From: Neofusicoccum parvum
Taxonomy: Eukaryota > Ascomycota > Dothideomycetes > Botryosphaeriales > Botryosphaeriaceae
Direction: 5' to 3'
Assembly (NCBI GenBank): GCA_020912385.1
Contig: CP087218.1
Span: forward strand, 1,240,001 to 1,304,000
DNA: 64,000 nucleotides
Shown: piece by piece, positions 23,517 to 35,759 of the stretch
Layout: every line of letters starts with the position of its first letter
Numbering within the stretch: the stretch's first letter is position 1
Program-made: the position numbers and the translations under genes
The notes under the pieces: model-generated
The model's input: only the letters and a program-made list of their open reading frames with translations
What the model was told of the DNA's origin: nothing
Databases searched by the model: none

Positions 23517-24683
23517 CTAGCGCGCGCCGCTCTGCTGCGAATCCGACTTGGGCATCAGTAACTGCTGCTGGACCGGCGAGCCCGTGCTGGCCGTTTCCAG
23601 GTCGCCGGTGCTCTCGCCGCTGCCCTTCTCATCCCCCCTGTTGAACACGCCGCGGAACGCAGTGAGCGAGCCCATCATGACGGCCACGCATCCCTCAAGC
23701 TGTTGCCAGAACATCTCCCACGCAACATCAAGCGCTGCGTCGCTTCCGCGCACGCTGCCTACGATGCGGACCACCGCCATGATGACCATCATGAGCGATA
23801 GCGACAGGAACGTGCCCAGCGCCACTTTCTGCATCGTGCTCATCTTGGCCCTGTGGATGATGATCATCGGAACCGTGACGACTGCAGAGATTGGTAAGCT
23901 GCCGTGCCTTTTTGCGGGCGGAACACTACCTACTCAACACATCTGTGACCACGTCGAGCACCGTGACGAGGCTCGTGAGTGATATATTCAACACGCGATT
24001 CGTGTTCGGCATGCATTTGACTGCCTCTTTGCATCAGCTCTGCTACCGGAAACAGTCGTGAGATGCTCACCAGCGTCCACGCCGAACCAGGGGCACAGGA
24101 TAAACCCTTCGGAAACCACGAATGCCCACGACAGCGTGGTGAACACAACGACGCTCCAAAAGTAGGGCTTCAGCCGCGGTGAGATGTTCCGCACGAGAGC
24201 CCAGAAGTATGCCAGGAAGGAGAATTTGACCGCGTAGATGGCGGTCCAGTTCGTCCCGAGAAAGGTCTGGATCTTCTTGTTGCCGTCCAACAGCGGCATC
24301 ACCTCGTCCATCGTCACAATCACCTTGTCAGGAATGGTGTTGAGCGCTTCGACCACGAACAGCTGCGGGCTGTACCAGTACAGCATCGACATCGACACCA
24401 CGAGGCACGCCGCACCGAGAACCAGGAGATAGTCGTCGAGAAGCATCTTGCGGATGTGCCGCCCACGGATGTAGAAGCGGATCAAGACGGTGACGAGCGC
24501 AAGTCCGGTGAAGAGGCCGATGTTAACCTGATAGAGCGTATTAGACATCTATTCTAGCGAGAGGGATACAATAGCCGCACTGACCTCGAAAGCCGTTCTG
24601 TTAACAATGCCTGCATTGTCAATGGCATGCTGTCTCTCTTGGCCGTAAAGCGTTTCGTTGGTAGGGGTCGCCCAGGTCGCCAT
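23517..24683 (-). CDS. Rhodopsin-like seven-helix fungal membrane protein
   Basis: Minus strand, exons 24683..24585, 24527..24071, 24020..23934 and 23881..23517 (335 residues). The three introns are 57, 50 and 52 bp (GTCAGT, GTGAGC and GTAGGT donors) and all keep phase. The product starts MATWATPTNETLYGQERQ and has about seven hydrophobic helices. Between helices 1 and 2 lies IRFYIRGRHIRKMLLDDYLL, typical of the PTH11/SAT5-like fungal rhodopsin-fold family. A conserved Cys precedes helix 6 (CMPNTNRVLNIS), followed by SLVTVLDVVTDVLI, matching the family's LDVxTD motif. No retinal Lys motif is evident, so it is not a light-driven opsin. Related proteins often sit beside secondary-metabolism or host-interaction genes; the ligand is unknown. 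It lies in the same direction as the adjacent P450. Confidence 0.85.
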
Positions 24684-25864
24684 GATGTTCTACCGTTTGC
24701 GGGGACTGTCTGAAGGGCGATTGTGAGATGATTCCGACCAAGAAACCATGCGTAATTAGATATGCCCGGACCAGAGGCAGGTGTAACGTCCGATGCGAAC
24801 TGCATTAGGGCTTGCAGAGGAGCTATGTGGGGCGCCAGGGAGAACGTGGCCCGGCTATGTTTGGAACGCATCTGCAAGCTGAGGCCTACCAAGCGAAGTA
24901 TTGTCATGCAACCTCATCACACCAAAACGCGTGGCTGAGCTATCGATAGCGCATCTGCTTCCGATCAGGCAGCCGCTGGACCCCAAATTTTCAACCGGAC
25001 AGAGTAACCGCTTGCAGATGCATGTCAGGGTTCGTCATGAAATGTCTTACTTTGCCTGCGCGGAGAAGAGGGACTCTCGGGCCATGGGACTGCTGCCTGA
25101 CGGCCTCGATCATGCAGCAGAGCGATTGCCGTCGCCAGATCGGCTTCCGATCACGCCAGTATACAGATGGTTGCAGATTCCAGCGGGTCGAGTAGAGATG
25201 CTGCCCCTCTGTAAGCGACGCTGGCTGCATGCAAAAGACAGCTTTCATGGGGCCTTACCGGTCAAACACGGACGTTACAGTCCTTTTGCCCATGCCATAA
25301 GCTCGCCATATTCTTTGCGCTCACTGTCAAATGCGCCACCCACCTGCAACCGCCATGAACCCACCCTTTTGCCGAGTCTGCCTGCCACAATCCCTGCTGC
25401 GCCTCGCAGGCGTATCGGGAACAAGGTCTCGTTTGTGCAAGTCTCCCCCACGAACACCCCGTCCGCCCACCTTGCCACTGTCAGCGTGTACGAGGCAACT
25501 TTGTATAGCAAAGCCAATCAAAGCCCTACAAAACGACTAAGTGGGCCGCCGACCCGATCAAGACTCTCTTCCCTTGTACACCTGATCAGGTAATTCCTGG
25601 CATGCAGCACGCGCATTCGCTGAAAGCTTTGCGGAGCTGAAAGAGAGAGCAACCAAAAAAGAAACACGTGCGGCGTTGTTGACGCGCGCCTGCCAGCAAA
25701 GACGATCAGGCATGTGAGGGCCTTTTGAGATTGTGAAGGCAGAAGCGTAACCATGGGGAGAAAGCGGACACTGCTGTGCCGCGCAAGTTGGGCATGGTGG
25801 ATATAAAAACGCCAAACGCAACTATCTGCCTGCAGCAACACGTTGATCCATTCAATAACGAACC
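24684..25864. other. Divergent promoter region between rhodopsin-like and second P450 genes
   Basis: About 1.2 kb separating divergent genes. It contains several CGG/CCG triplets, possible sites for zinc-cluster regulators. An 80-codon minus-strand frame (25275..25517) lacks recognisable motifs and is not called. Confidence 0.5.
25802..25809 (+). promoter_or_regulatory. TATA box of the second P450 gene
   Basis: TATAAAAA lies 56-63 bases upstream of the ATG at 25865, a spacing consistent with a fungal core promoter. Confidence 0.5.
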
Positions 25865-27750
25865 ATGCTTGTGTCTTTCGAAATCCCTACCTTGCGGCAA
25901 GTGCTCGTCGGAGCCTTTTTAGTTTCCATCCCGTTCCAATTTACCTACGCTGTTACCTGGTTGCTCTTCTTCTCCACAGTGAAGAGTAAGGCTGTGGGAA
26001 AGAGGCCGCCAACGCGTCCATACTGGGTGCCTTTTCTGGGGAGCGTTGTTTCATACGTCTCAAACCCTCTCAGGTTTATAACTGCGTAAGTCTTGAAGTA
26101 GAGCGCGATCCTCAGAGCTTCTCATTGACTCAGCGAAGCAGAGATGCCTGCGAAGAACTGAGTCCGCTCCGGATCAAGCTCTTCACGCAGGAAGTGGTGC
26201 TCGTGCGTGGGAAAGAGAACATCGAGGAGCTGTGGGACCAATCGAGGCTCTCTAGCTCCACGGCCATCTTCTCGTTTGTGCTGCGCAACATGTTCGGCAT
26301 GGCCAAGGCGCCCGCGCGCCGCTACATGCTGGACAACTCCGGGTCAGGCGTGCGCGCCCACCCAAAGAGCAATGTGCTGCCGCACAATCGCATCGACTAC
26401 CGCACACATCTGTGCCTGCAGCAGTTCCTGCTTGGGAGCGGCTTGGTGCCGCTGTTCGACCGGTTCCACCGTCTTTTCAGCGCTCGTCTGGAGCGTCTGG
26501 ACGTTGGGCTGGACAGCTGGGTCGAGATGCCAGACTTCGTGGAATTCATGGCGCTGGAGATCACGCCGGCAACGGTGACGGCCATGTGCGGACCGGTGCT
26601 GCTGCAGCTGTCTCCCGACTTCCCACGCCTCTTCTGGGAGTACAACGACTGGATACCGTCCTTCTCCAAGGGTCTGCCGCGCTTCCTGATCCCGAGGGCG
26701 TACGCTGTGAGAGACAAGCTGCTGGGAACCATTAAGGCGTGGCACCAGTATGCTACCGAGCAGACGAGTAAGCTAGACACGAAGCCGGATGGCGAAGCGA
26801 TTGGTGAAGCGAATGGTGAAGCGGATGCGTTCTGGGGCAGCAAGTTTTTCCGCGAACGCCAACAGACACTGCTTGCGGTGGACGACTACGATGCGGATGC
26901 AATTGCGAGCGAAGACTTCGGGTCAATCTGGGGGTAAGTTTCTTGGTGGGGCGGGCTTGGGGGCTGCAATGTGCTAACACGACGCAGATTCAACACTAAC
27001 GCCATCTTGGCTAGCATCTGGGCCACCCTCGACGTGTTCCGCGATGCCGAGCTGCTGGAGCGCGTGCGGCGCGACGTAGAGCTGTGCCGCAGCGGGGCGG
27101 GCCGGCTGGACATCGACAAGCTGCTGAAGCGGCCGCTGTTGCAGTCCATCTACGCCGAGACGCTGCGGCTGCGGGTGCACGTGTACATCTCGCGGTTTGC
27201 GGAGCACGAGGAGCTCAGCGTCGGCGAGTGGAGCATCCCCAAGAAGAGCGCGGTGCTGGTGTCGACGACGCCGGCGCACCTGGATCCCGACGCGTGGAAC
27301 ACGGGGCGCGACGGCAGGCACCCGGTCGACACGTTCTGGGCCGACCGCTTCCTGGTGCACCCCGGCGACGCGGAGCGCACAGGGCCGCTCCGACGCAGCA
27401 GCGAAGCGGGCGCCGCCCGGCGCAGGTGCGACTCGGTGGTGGGGGATGACGACAGCAACGAGCCCGTCTTCTCGGCCGACAACATCAGCGGTTCGTGGTT
27501 CCCGTATGGCGGCGGGGTGCGCATGTGCCCGGGGCGGCAGTTCGCCAAGCGCGAGGTGCTGCTGACGCTGGCGCTGATGGCGAGCCTGTTCGACGTGGAG
27601 GTGGGTGCGGATGCGGCGGCGCTGCAGATGAGCTGGGCTGATTTTGGGCTGGGCACGCAGCGCCCGACGGGGCGGCTCCCGTTCCGCATCAGGCGGCGGC
27701 GCAGCAAGAGCGGCACAGGCGACGCGGGCGGCGCGGGCGCGGCTGCATGA
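25865..27750 (+). CDS. Cytochrome P450 with atypical I-helix (CYP7/CYP8-like class)
   Basis: Exons 25865..26085, 26139..26933 and 26988..27750 (592 residues). Introns are 53 bp (GTAAGT..GAAG) and 54 bp (GTAAGT, branch GCTAAC, GCAG). The acceptor at 26138 is chosen because it gives FITARDACEELSPLR in frame; one five bases earlier leads to a stop. N-terminal hydrophobic anchor at about 10-35. ExxR is present as ETLR. The heme loop YGGGVRMCPGRQFAK has Cys519 as ligand. The I-helix reads GFNTNAILASIW: the usual (A/G)Gx(D/E)TT acid/Thr pair is replaced by Asn residues, as in CYP7A and prostacyclin-synthase-like P450s. That could mean unusual proton delivery or isomerase-like chemistry (inference). 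An acidic, Glu/Ala-rich insert at about residues 300-320 is atypical. Confidence 0.9.
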
Positions 27751-28108
27751 GCGGGTGGAGGGAAGCCAGGTAGCCGGGCTGGCAGCAGGCAGACACCGGC
27801 ACGCAGGGCGAGCAGCGAGTAGTACGAGGTAGACAGCAATCGAGTCGTCAAAAGAAGCTTCGCGCAGGCTGCTGATCGCAGGAGCGGCTGGCGGCCGCTG
27901 TGTCCTGCCAAAGGCGCGGCTCGGTCCGCTGTAGGAGCGGTGGCCCGCGCGGGGGTCTTATTTCCGCCGCCCCCGTTTGTGCAGCACCGCCGAATCGGGA
28001 ATACAGTACCGTTTCGTTACGCGCCGCGGGCTTTAAGACCTCGCGTTTGCTGCCTGAACGCCGCAGTGTGCCGTCGCCCTCTGTCGCCCTCTGTTGCCCT
28101 CATCCTCC
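27751..28108. other. Spacer between P450 and ABC transporter
   Basis: 358 bases between tandem genes; probably the 3' end of the P450 transcript and the ABC promoter. The leader just before 28109 has CTCTGTCGCC-type repeats. No gene seen. Confidence 0.5.
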
Positions 28109-31100
28109 ATGGCGCTCCTCCAGGAACCGCAGCTGGACCCCTGTGGGGAGCACTTCGACCGCCGCACGTGGTTCCGCACCGTCGCCGCCGCCAACGAGAA
28201 GCGCGGCCCGCGCAAGACGCTCGGAGTCGCCTTTCGCGGCCTCAGCGTGCATGGCGAGCGCTCCACGCTCGAGTTCCAGCGCACTGTCGGCAACTACGCC
28301 CTCTACCTTGCCCGTCGCCTCGGCCAGTCATTCGCCCACCGCACTGCTCGTGTCGATATCCTGCGCCATGTCCACGGCCTGGTCCAGAGCGGCGAGCTGC
28401 TGCTCGTGCTGGGCCGCCCGGGCAGTGGTTGTTCCACTCTGCTGAAGACTCTGGCTGGCGAGACGTATGGCCTGCGCCTCGGCCGCGAATCGCACATGAA
28501 CTATCAAGGTCGGCAGCTTTCTATCTCACCCCATTTGCGGACATTGACGCTGCCTAGGCATTCCGGCCGACACCATGCGCGCTGAATTTCGTGGCGAATA
28601 CCTGTATGCCGCCGAAAACGACATTCACTTCCCAGAGCTGACTGTCGGCGAGACACTTGGTTTTGCGGCCCAGGCTAGAGCGCCTCGCGTGTTGCTGCCT
28701 GGTATGACGCGTGACGAGCATGTACAGTACATGAGAGACGTTGTCATGTCGCTGCTCAATCTCAGCTCCGCCTGCGACACCAAACTCGGCAACGAGTTTA
28801 TCCGCGGCGTCAGCGGTGGAGAACGGAAGAGAGTTAGTATTGCCGAAGCTTTCGTTGGCTGGAGCCCTCTCCAGTGCTGGGACAACAGCACCCGCGGTCT
28901 GGACAGCTCTACTGCTCTTGATTTCATCCGCACACTGCGCGATTTCACAACTATCACCGGCTCAGCTGCCATCATGACCATCTACCAAGGCTCCCAGGCC
29001 ATGTACGATCTGTTCGACAACGTCACCGTGCTTTACGAAGGCCGCCAGATATTCTTCGGCTCAACCAAAAGGGCGAAGAGTTATTTCGAGGAGCTGGGCT
29101 TCCAGTGCCCCGACGGTGCGACAACAGCTGACTTCCTTACCTCCCTGACCCATCCAGCCGAAGCGCGTGAGCTCATCAGAGACGGCTGCCAAGACCATGT
29201 CCCGCGCACGCCAGATGAGTTCATGGATATTTGGATGAAGAGTCCCGATCACGCCAAGCTTCTGGACGATATTGACGCCTTCGACAGGCGGTTTCCTCTT
29301 GGGGGCGACCAGCTGGACGTTTTCCGCTGCGCTCGACAAGCCGAAAAAGACAACGCACTACAGTCCAACTCTCCCTACACCATTTCGCTTCCTAAGCAAG
29401 TGCAGCTTTGCATGGGGAGAGGATTTCGAAGGCTCCGCAATGAATGGAGCCCTCCGGTGTCAAACGTCGTTGGCAATGCGATCATGGCTATTATAGTCGG
29501 AAGTCTTTTCTACAACATTAGCGAAGACACAACCAGCTTCTACAATCGTGGCGTCTTGATCTTCTTCGCATCCTTGCTGAATGCATTTATGAGCGCATTT
29601 GAGGTATTTCGTGGAACTCACAACCAGTCGCAACCTTGCATCTCTAACAGGCATCTATAGGTTCTGACCATGTGGGCTCAACGTCCAATTGTGGAAAAGC
29701 ATGGCAGATATGCTCTCTACCGTCCGGCTGCAGAAGCCTTGTCATCCATGATCTGCGACCTGCCTAACAAGGTCATCACATCTCTGTTCTTTAACCTTGC
29801 CCTCTACTTCATGACCAACCTCCGCCGCACACCCGCCGCCTTCTTCACCTTTTACCTATTCTCCTTCGTTAGTCTTCTGACTATGTCGATGTTCTTCCGC
29901 ATGGTTGGATCAATTTCACGCACGGTAGAGCAGACCATGGCGCCCGTTGGTATCTTCCTCGCAAACTACATGATATATACGGGATTCGTTATTCCCTCCA
30001 ATTATATGCACCCTTGGTTGCGCTGGGTTGGGTACATCGACCCAGTGAGCTACGCATTTGAGAGTCTGATGATCAACGAAGTACTTGGCCCCGCAAGTAG
30101 ATACTGGCCGGAGCTGACTTTATGTGTAGTTCCACGGTGTCAGGTACCCCTGTGCCAGCTATGTACCCCAGGGTCCGGCTTATGCCGGGGTCTCTGCGGA
30201 TCAGCGAATTTGTGCAGCAGTTGCGGCTGTGCCGGGCCAGGACTTTGTTGACGGAGGTGCGTACATCGCAGAGAACTACGGATACTATTACAGCCACAAA
30301 TGGAGGCAAGTACACCCAAACATCGCGAGGTATTGTTTGTCTCTGACTTATGCAGAAATCTTGGCATCTTGTTTGCCATGATGGTGTTCTTTTGCGGCAT
30401 TCACTTGTTGGCGGCAGAGTTCATCCAGGCACAGAAATCCAAGGGAGAAGTTCTGTTGTTCCGCAGAGGTAACGCTCCAGATCTCAAACAGACAGATGAG
30501 GAGGCTGTAGCCCGTTCATCCGTTGCTTGCCCCAAAGCCAACTACGCCACCCGCCCCGGCGGCGGCATTGCAGCGGGTATACAGCAGCAGACTGCCGTGT
30601 TCCACTGGGACAGCATCAGCTACGATATCAAAGTCGGAAAATCCACGAAAAAAATCCTCGACGAGGTGGATGGCTGGGTAAAGCCTGGAACGCTCACAGC
30701 ACTCATGGGAGCCACAGGTGCCGGTAAAACAACGCTGTTAGACGTTCTAGCGTGCAGGGCATCTCTTGGAGTTGTTACTGGTAAGGCGATGGTTAACGGA
30801 AGCCAACGTGATAGCGGCTTCCAGCGGAAGACGGGATACGTTCAGCAGATGGATTTGCATTTGCCTACCACGACGGTGAGAGAAGCTCTCGCGTTCAGTG
30901 CTCTGTTACGCCAGCCGAAAACAATCCCTAAAAGCGAGAAGCTTGCGTATGTGGAAGAGGTCATCCAGATGCTTGAGATGGAGGCATACGCCGACGCTAT
31001 AGTTGGAGTGCCTGGAGAGGGTATGCCGATCCGCTGCAGTGTTGACGGAAAACATGCTGATCGATCCAGGGCTCAACGTTGAGCAGCGAAAACGTCTCAC

Positions 31101-32711
31101 TATTGCTGTTGAGATGGCAGCGAAGCCCGAATTCCTCCTTTTTCTCGGTCAGCCATCCCGCTTCTGATGTATGCAGTGTCTGACTTTCGACGGGTAGATG
31201 AGCCAACTTCGGGGCTCGACAGCCAGACAGCGTGGTCTATATGCACACTACTGCGAAAGCTGGCTTCCAACGGACAGTCTATTCTCTGCACCATTCATCA
31301 GCCTTCAGCGCTCCTCTTTCAGGCCTTCGACCAGTTGCTGCTTCTCGAAAAGCCAGGCAAGACCATTTACTTTGGTCCAATAGGCGAAGACTCACGTGCA
31401 GTAATTGATTATTTTGAGGGAAATGGAGCTAGACCCTGCGAGCCTGGAGAGAATCCGGCTGAGTGGTTGCTCGAGGTTTCCAAAAGTTCGACAGAGATGG
31501 CTCAGAAGTGGCGTGAGTCGGCACACAAGAGGGCAGTAAAGAAGCAACTGGCAAACTATGTCGCAACTCTGGCGCAGAGCTGTCCGGAGAATGTGGACTC
31601 GAACTCGCTGCACAGGTTTGCCGAACCCTTCTTCGTCCAGCTGTACGAAGTTACGAAGCGAGCCTTCCAGGAGCATTGGCGCAGTCCAACGTACTTCTGG
31701 TCCATGTTTTTTCTCTGCACTGGCACGGTATGACGCTTGAAAGGCCTCCCCTCTTCATGAGCTTGGTGCTTACTAGACATACAGGCTTTCTTCATTGGCT
31801 TCTCCTTTTGGATGTCTCCAAACACGATCCAAGGTCTCCAAAACCAAGTCTTCGCTGTCTTCTTGATCCTGACCATGTTCACCAACATCATGCAACTGGT
31901 CATGCCTAAGTTCACTGCAAACCGCGCCCTTGCTGAAGCGCGAGAACTTCCGTCGAAAACGTACTCGTGGAAGGTCTTCATTCTGTCAAACATTCTCCTC
32001 GAAATTCCCTGGCAGACGCTGATATCCGTCACCGTTTTCCTGGTGTGGTACTTCCCGCTCGGCATGTACTCGACCGCCTTGGATACCAACACGCAGCACG
32101 AGCGCGCCGGGCTCATGCTACTCCTCATCTGGGCCTTCATGGTTTTCAGCAGCACCTTCTCGCACCTGGTAGTTGCTGGAGTCGAGCATGCACAGACGGC
32201 CATCCACCTTGCCCAACTCTTCTACTATCTGCTGCTCATCTTCTGTGGCGTCCTAGTCAATGTCGCTGTGTTCCCTGGTTTCTGGGTCTTCATGTACAGG
32301 GTGTCCCCGCTCACGTATCTGGTCTCGGGCATGATTGCGGCTGGAGTGGCCAACGCAGAGGTCAAGTGCTCGAACGTTGAGGTTCTCCACTTTGATGCCC
32401 CGCCTGGTCAGAGCTGCGGGGAGTACCTTGCAGCGTATACTGGCTATGCGGGAGGTCGAGTTCTGAACCCAGATGAAAGCGGACAGTGTAGCTTCTGCGA
32501 AATCGTGGGTACGGATGCGTATTTGAGCAATGTGGGCATTGATTACAACGAACGGTGGAGGAATCTGGGGCTCATGTTTGCATACATCATTTTTAATATT
32601 GGCGGGACTTTCCTTCTGTACTGGGTTGCGCGGGTACCAAAAGGGCAGGTTCTTGTTGAAGGAACAGCTCCCGGCGTAGACACAAAAGAAGATGAAGAGA
32701 AAAGCCGGTAG
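28109..32711 (+). CDS. Pleiotropic drug resistance (PDR/ABCG) full-size ABC transporter
   Basis: Eight exons: 28109..28508, 28558..29603, 29661..30080, 30130..30305, 30356..31020, 31070..31147, 31198..31727 and 31785..32711 (1413 residues). All seven introns (49-57 bp) keep phase; intron 4 is a GC-AG intron (donor AG|GCAAGT at 30306). Layout is NBD1-TMD1-NBD2-TMD2, the reverse orientation typical of PDR pumps. NBD1 has the degenerate fungal Walker [10 protein letters not shown] (about 102), signature [14 protein letters not shown] and Walker [18 protein letters not shown]2 has the intact Walker [10 protein letters not shown] (about 800), the degenerate signature [12 protein letters not shown] and [15 protein letters not shown]. 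Each half is followed by six helices, with a Cys-rich extracellular loop before the last helix. Such pumps expel hydrophobic compounds across the plasma membrane. Its position next to a P450 suggests export of, or protection from, a metabolite. Confidence 0.95.
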
Positions 32712-33201
32712 ATTCGATAGAGATATGGACAGTTCCGGACTTGGATATCCGATGAGCGGATAACAACGCTGCGCCGGAAGTGGAATATGCCGCCGATTGG
32801 TGGCCCTTGATACGTGGTTTGTAAATAGCAAGTGGGCGTGGCGTCGGCCGCTGGCAGGGGGGCCGACTACTGGATGCAGGGTTACGTGACGCCGCAGACC
32901 GGGTCTGAGGGCCTGACAGCGCATAAATACCTCGACCAGCGAGTCCGCGCCCCCCGCCCGCTTCTTAGCGACTGAACGTCTGAAGCCCAGCCCAGCCTTG
33001 CCATAAGCACCAACACAATCGCAGGATCCCAAGGACCCCGCACTGGGCGCCACATCCAACTCACTGATCGCTACTCTTGCATCAACTCTCTGCTGGCTTT
33101 ACTTGCTGCAGTTGTGCTACGCAAGGGCGCCCGCGCCACATCAGCCACCTCCGGATAGATCTTTCGGGATCGTCATCTCAGCGCTCGGCACACCAGGCAG
33201 C
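32712..33201. other. Intergenic region between ABC transporter and ankyrin gene
   Basis: 490 bases. A CATAAATAC element at 32922 lies about 280 bases before the ankyrin start and might be a weak TATA. No gene supported. Confidence 0.45.
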
Positions 33202-35534
33202 ATGGACCCAGCGTCGGTGGTGTCGATGGCGGGCGCCTGCCTAACGCTGGTTACGCGAACGGTGAAGGACGTCAACGATATCGTCGGCAAGTGGCGCAAG
33301 ATGGACCAGAAGGTGTCGCTGATAGTCGCCCGCCTTAACACCATCAAGATCACAATGGTTCAACTAGAGAAATGGCTGAAATCTGAGCACGAAATCAGCG
33401 GGACGATGGGGGAAGACCTTTATGGCGCCATCGAAGCATGCAGCATCGTGGTGCAGGAGATCCAGCTGTATGTCAAGAGTGCGCAGGGAGGCTGGCTCAC
33501 TGGCAGAATCCACTATTTGTGGGACGAGGGGCAGTTTCTCCAGTTCTCAGGCGCGCTTGACAGCCAGATTGCGGCACTGGGCTTGTTCACTAACGTCATT
33601 CTCCTGTGAGACTCCTCCGCCACCCTGCTGTTTTCTTTCATTGACACACCAGGCACAGTAATTCGCACACGCAGCGCCGTATCATGCTCGAGAGCCTCGC
33701 CAGCCGGCGCGCGTTGCAGGAGGCTCATGAAAAGGCGTCTATGTATACCGGCCGTCGGAGAAGCACGTCAGTCCGGGCCAGCAGTAGCAGCGATGCCGGG
33801 GAAGCTGGAGACTTGGCGAATAAAGATTCCTCGTTTGTCTTTGACAATGAATTAATTGACTCGGACACATACCGCGCAGCCTTCCGTAGGGTCATGATGA
33901 CAGCCTTGCCGGAAGATGGCCCTGGTGTCGAAAAGGAGGAAGATGCCATAGAGACGCCGTCCACCCCCTCCGCTTCAACGGCCTTTATGAGTAGCGTTGA
34001 TACTGGGCGCAGAAACAGTGAGACACTCACGATGACGACGGCGTCCACAGTATCCACCGCTTCGACGAGTTCCACGAACTCGCGCGACACAGCGCCGAAC
34101 GCGGACTGGAAAAAGTCGACGCGCCATCGCAGCTGGTCAAGCCGGTCAGGAAAGCAATCACGCGCCGCGGCAAAGGAGCTGTGTCTTGCCGCAGCCCAGG
34201 GAGACACTTTGGCTATCGAGCGGCTCTGTAGCAAAGGTACTGACGCGGGCAGCCGATACGAACTTTCAGGCCTCTCCGCCACCGGAGCTCCGCGCGAAGA
34301 GCGAAGCCCAGTAACGTGGTCCCTTTCCTGGCGTGGCAGCTCGGGAAAGTCAGACAGGACTCCGCTCCATTACGCTGCCGAAAACGGCGCCGCCGATGCC
34401 GTGCGAGTGCTCGTTGCTCACGGCGCTGACCCCAACGCGAAAGCCAGGGGAGGAAAGACACCGCTTCATTACGCCAGCGGGGCGGTAGAGTGTGTAGAGG
34501 CGCTGATTGCCCTGGGCGCGGACGTGTGTGCCAGAGACGACAGTGATGCCACTCCGCTGCACACACTCTGCGCCGGAGGCCAGGCCGGAGCCGCTGCAGC
34601 TCTCCTCGCTGCCCACAGCGTAGTCGATGCCGTCAACAAAGCCCAGCAGACGCCGCTCCACCTCGCGTGCCGACACAACGCCGCCGCCGCCGTGTCCCTC
34701 CTCCTGTCCGCCCACGCCTACGTCAACGCCCCTGACGCCGACGGCCTCCACCCACTCCACTACGCCTGCAAGCACGGCCACGCGCAGCTCATCGCACCCC
34801 TCCTCGCCGCCGGCGCCGACATCGAGGCGCCCGCAACGGACCTCTGGCGCCCGCTCCACTACGCCGCCGCCTCCGCCCACGCCGCCACGCTCTCCGCCCT
34901 CCTCTCGGCCGCCGCCAACACCACAGCAACGACAACCCGCCTCGAGCAGCCCCTCCACCTCGCCATCGCCGCCTCGTGCCCCGCCGCCGTCGAAGCCCTC
35001 CTCGCCACCCCCGCCGCCGCCTCAGCCATCAACGCCGCCACCACATCCGGCCAGCGCCCGCTGGCCGTCGCGCTGCAGCAGTACGCCGCCTGCGCGCCCT
35101 CCCCATCCGCCTCCACCCCCCGCTCCGCCGCCGCCGCCCTGCGCATCATCCGCCTGCTGCTGGCGCGCGGCGCGCTCGCCACCGCCCCGCCGCCGCCCGG
35201 CGCCGCCCCGCCGCTGGTCCTCGCCTGCAGCCTGCCCGGCCCGGCCACGCTGGTGCTGCCGCTCGTCGAGACGCTGGTCGCGGCCGCGGGCGCCGCCGTC
35301 GTCGGCGACGCGCGCGCCCTGGCCGCCGCGTGCGTGCGCCCCAACTGCGCGCTCGACGTCGTGCGCATGCTGGTCGCGTGCGGCGCGCGCCCGCGCCACG
35401 AGCACTTCCGCGCGCTGTGGCGGAATGCAAGGCTCGAGCTGTGGGAGAAGCGCGCGGTACACGCCGTGCTGAACGAGGTGGCGGAGCCGGCGCTGCGGAA
35501 GGATGAGGCGGAGTGGGCGATCGTGGCGATGTGA
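33202..35534 (+). CDS. Ankyrin-repeat protein with fungal STAND-type N-terminal domain
   Basis: Exons 33202..33605 and 33653..35534 (761 residues). The 47-bp intron (GTGAGA, branch TTGACA, CCAG) splits a Leu codon and rejoins in frame. Residues about 1-130 (MDPASVVSMAGACLTLVTR, then coiled helices with MDQKVSLIVARLNTIK) resemble the helical N-terminal domain found on many fungal STAND/NLR-like and ankyrin proteins. A Ser/Thr-rich linker (about 140-360) follows. From about 365 to 620 there are some seven ankyrin repeats with TPLHYA/TPLHLA cores (DRTPLHYAAENGA, KTPLHYASGAV, QTPLHLACRHN). The C-terminal 140 residues are Ala/Pro-rich and may hold diverged repeats. No NACHT or NB-ARC ATPase lies between the two parts, so this is a shortened architecture. 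A protein-interaction role is likely; the partner is unknown. Confidence 0.88.
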
Positions 35535-35552
35535 GGGGTTGGGCGGATGGCT

Positions 35553-35577
35553 GGGGTTGGGGGCGCGGGGAGGGGGG
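35553..35577 (+). other. G-quadruplex-forming motif downstream of the ankyrin gene
   Basis: Four G-runs (4, 5, 4 and 6) separated by loops of 2, 3 and 1 bases, 18 bases past the ankyrin stop codon. It would lie in the 3' UTR and could influence transcript ending. Sequence pattern only. Confidence 0.5.
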
Positions 35578-35759
35578 TGTGGCGGCGGCGAGGTGGCGCG
35601 GGATAGAATTGTTTAATTAGATAACGCATGGAGGGAGTGTGGTAGACTTGGTTGTGTTAGTATTGCATGTAATTAACTTTACCGCGAGACGGGTGAGAGG
35701 CGGGCTACCTCTACCTCCTGCTTCTCTTCGCTGAGAGTCCGCTCAGTTGACTGTCCGCA

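Noticed and set aside
25275..25517. 80-codon minus-strand frame in the divergent P450/rhodopsin promoter
   Set aside because: Looks mildly protein-like, but has no ATG start, no splice-linked extension and no recognisable motif.
21271..32711. Sterigmatocystin/aflatoxin-type cluster suggested by the StcS-like P450
   Set aside because: No polyketide synthase, fatty-acid synthase or AflR-like gene is present in the window; StcS-like is only a broad P450 resemblance.
34859..35629. 256-codon minus-strand open frame
   Set aside because: Antisense shadow of the Ala/Pro-rich part of the ankyrin gene; no independent features.
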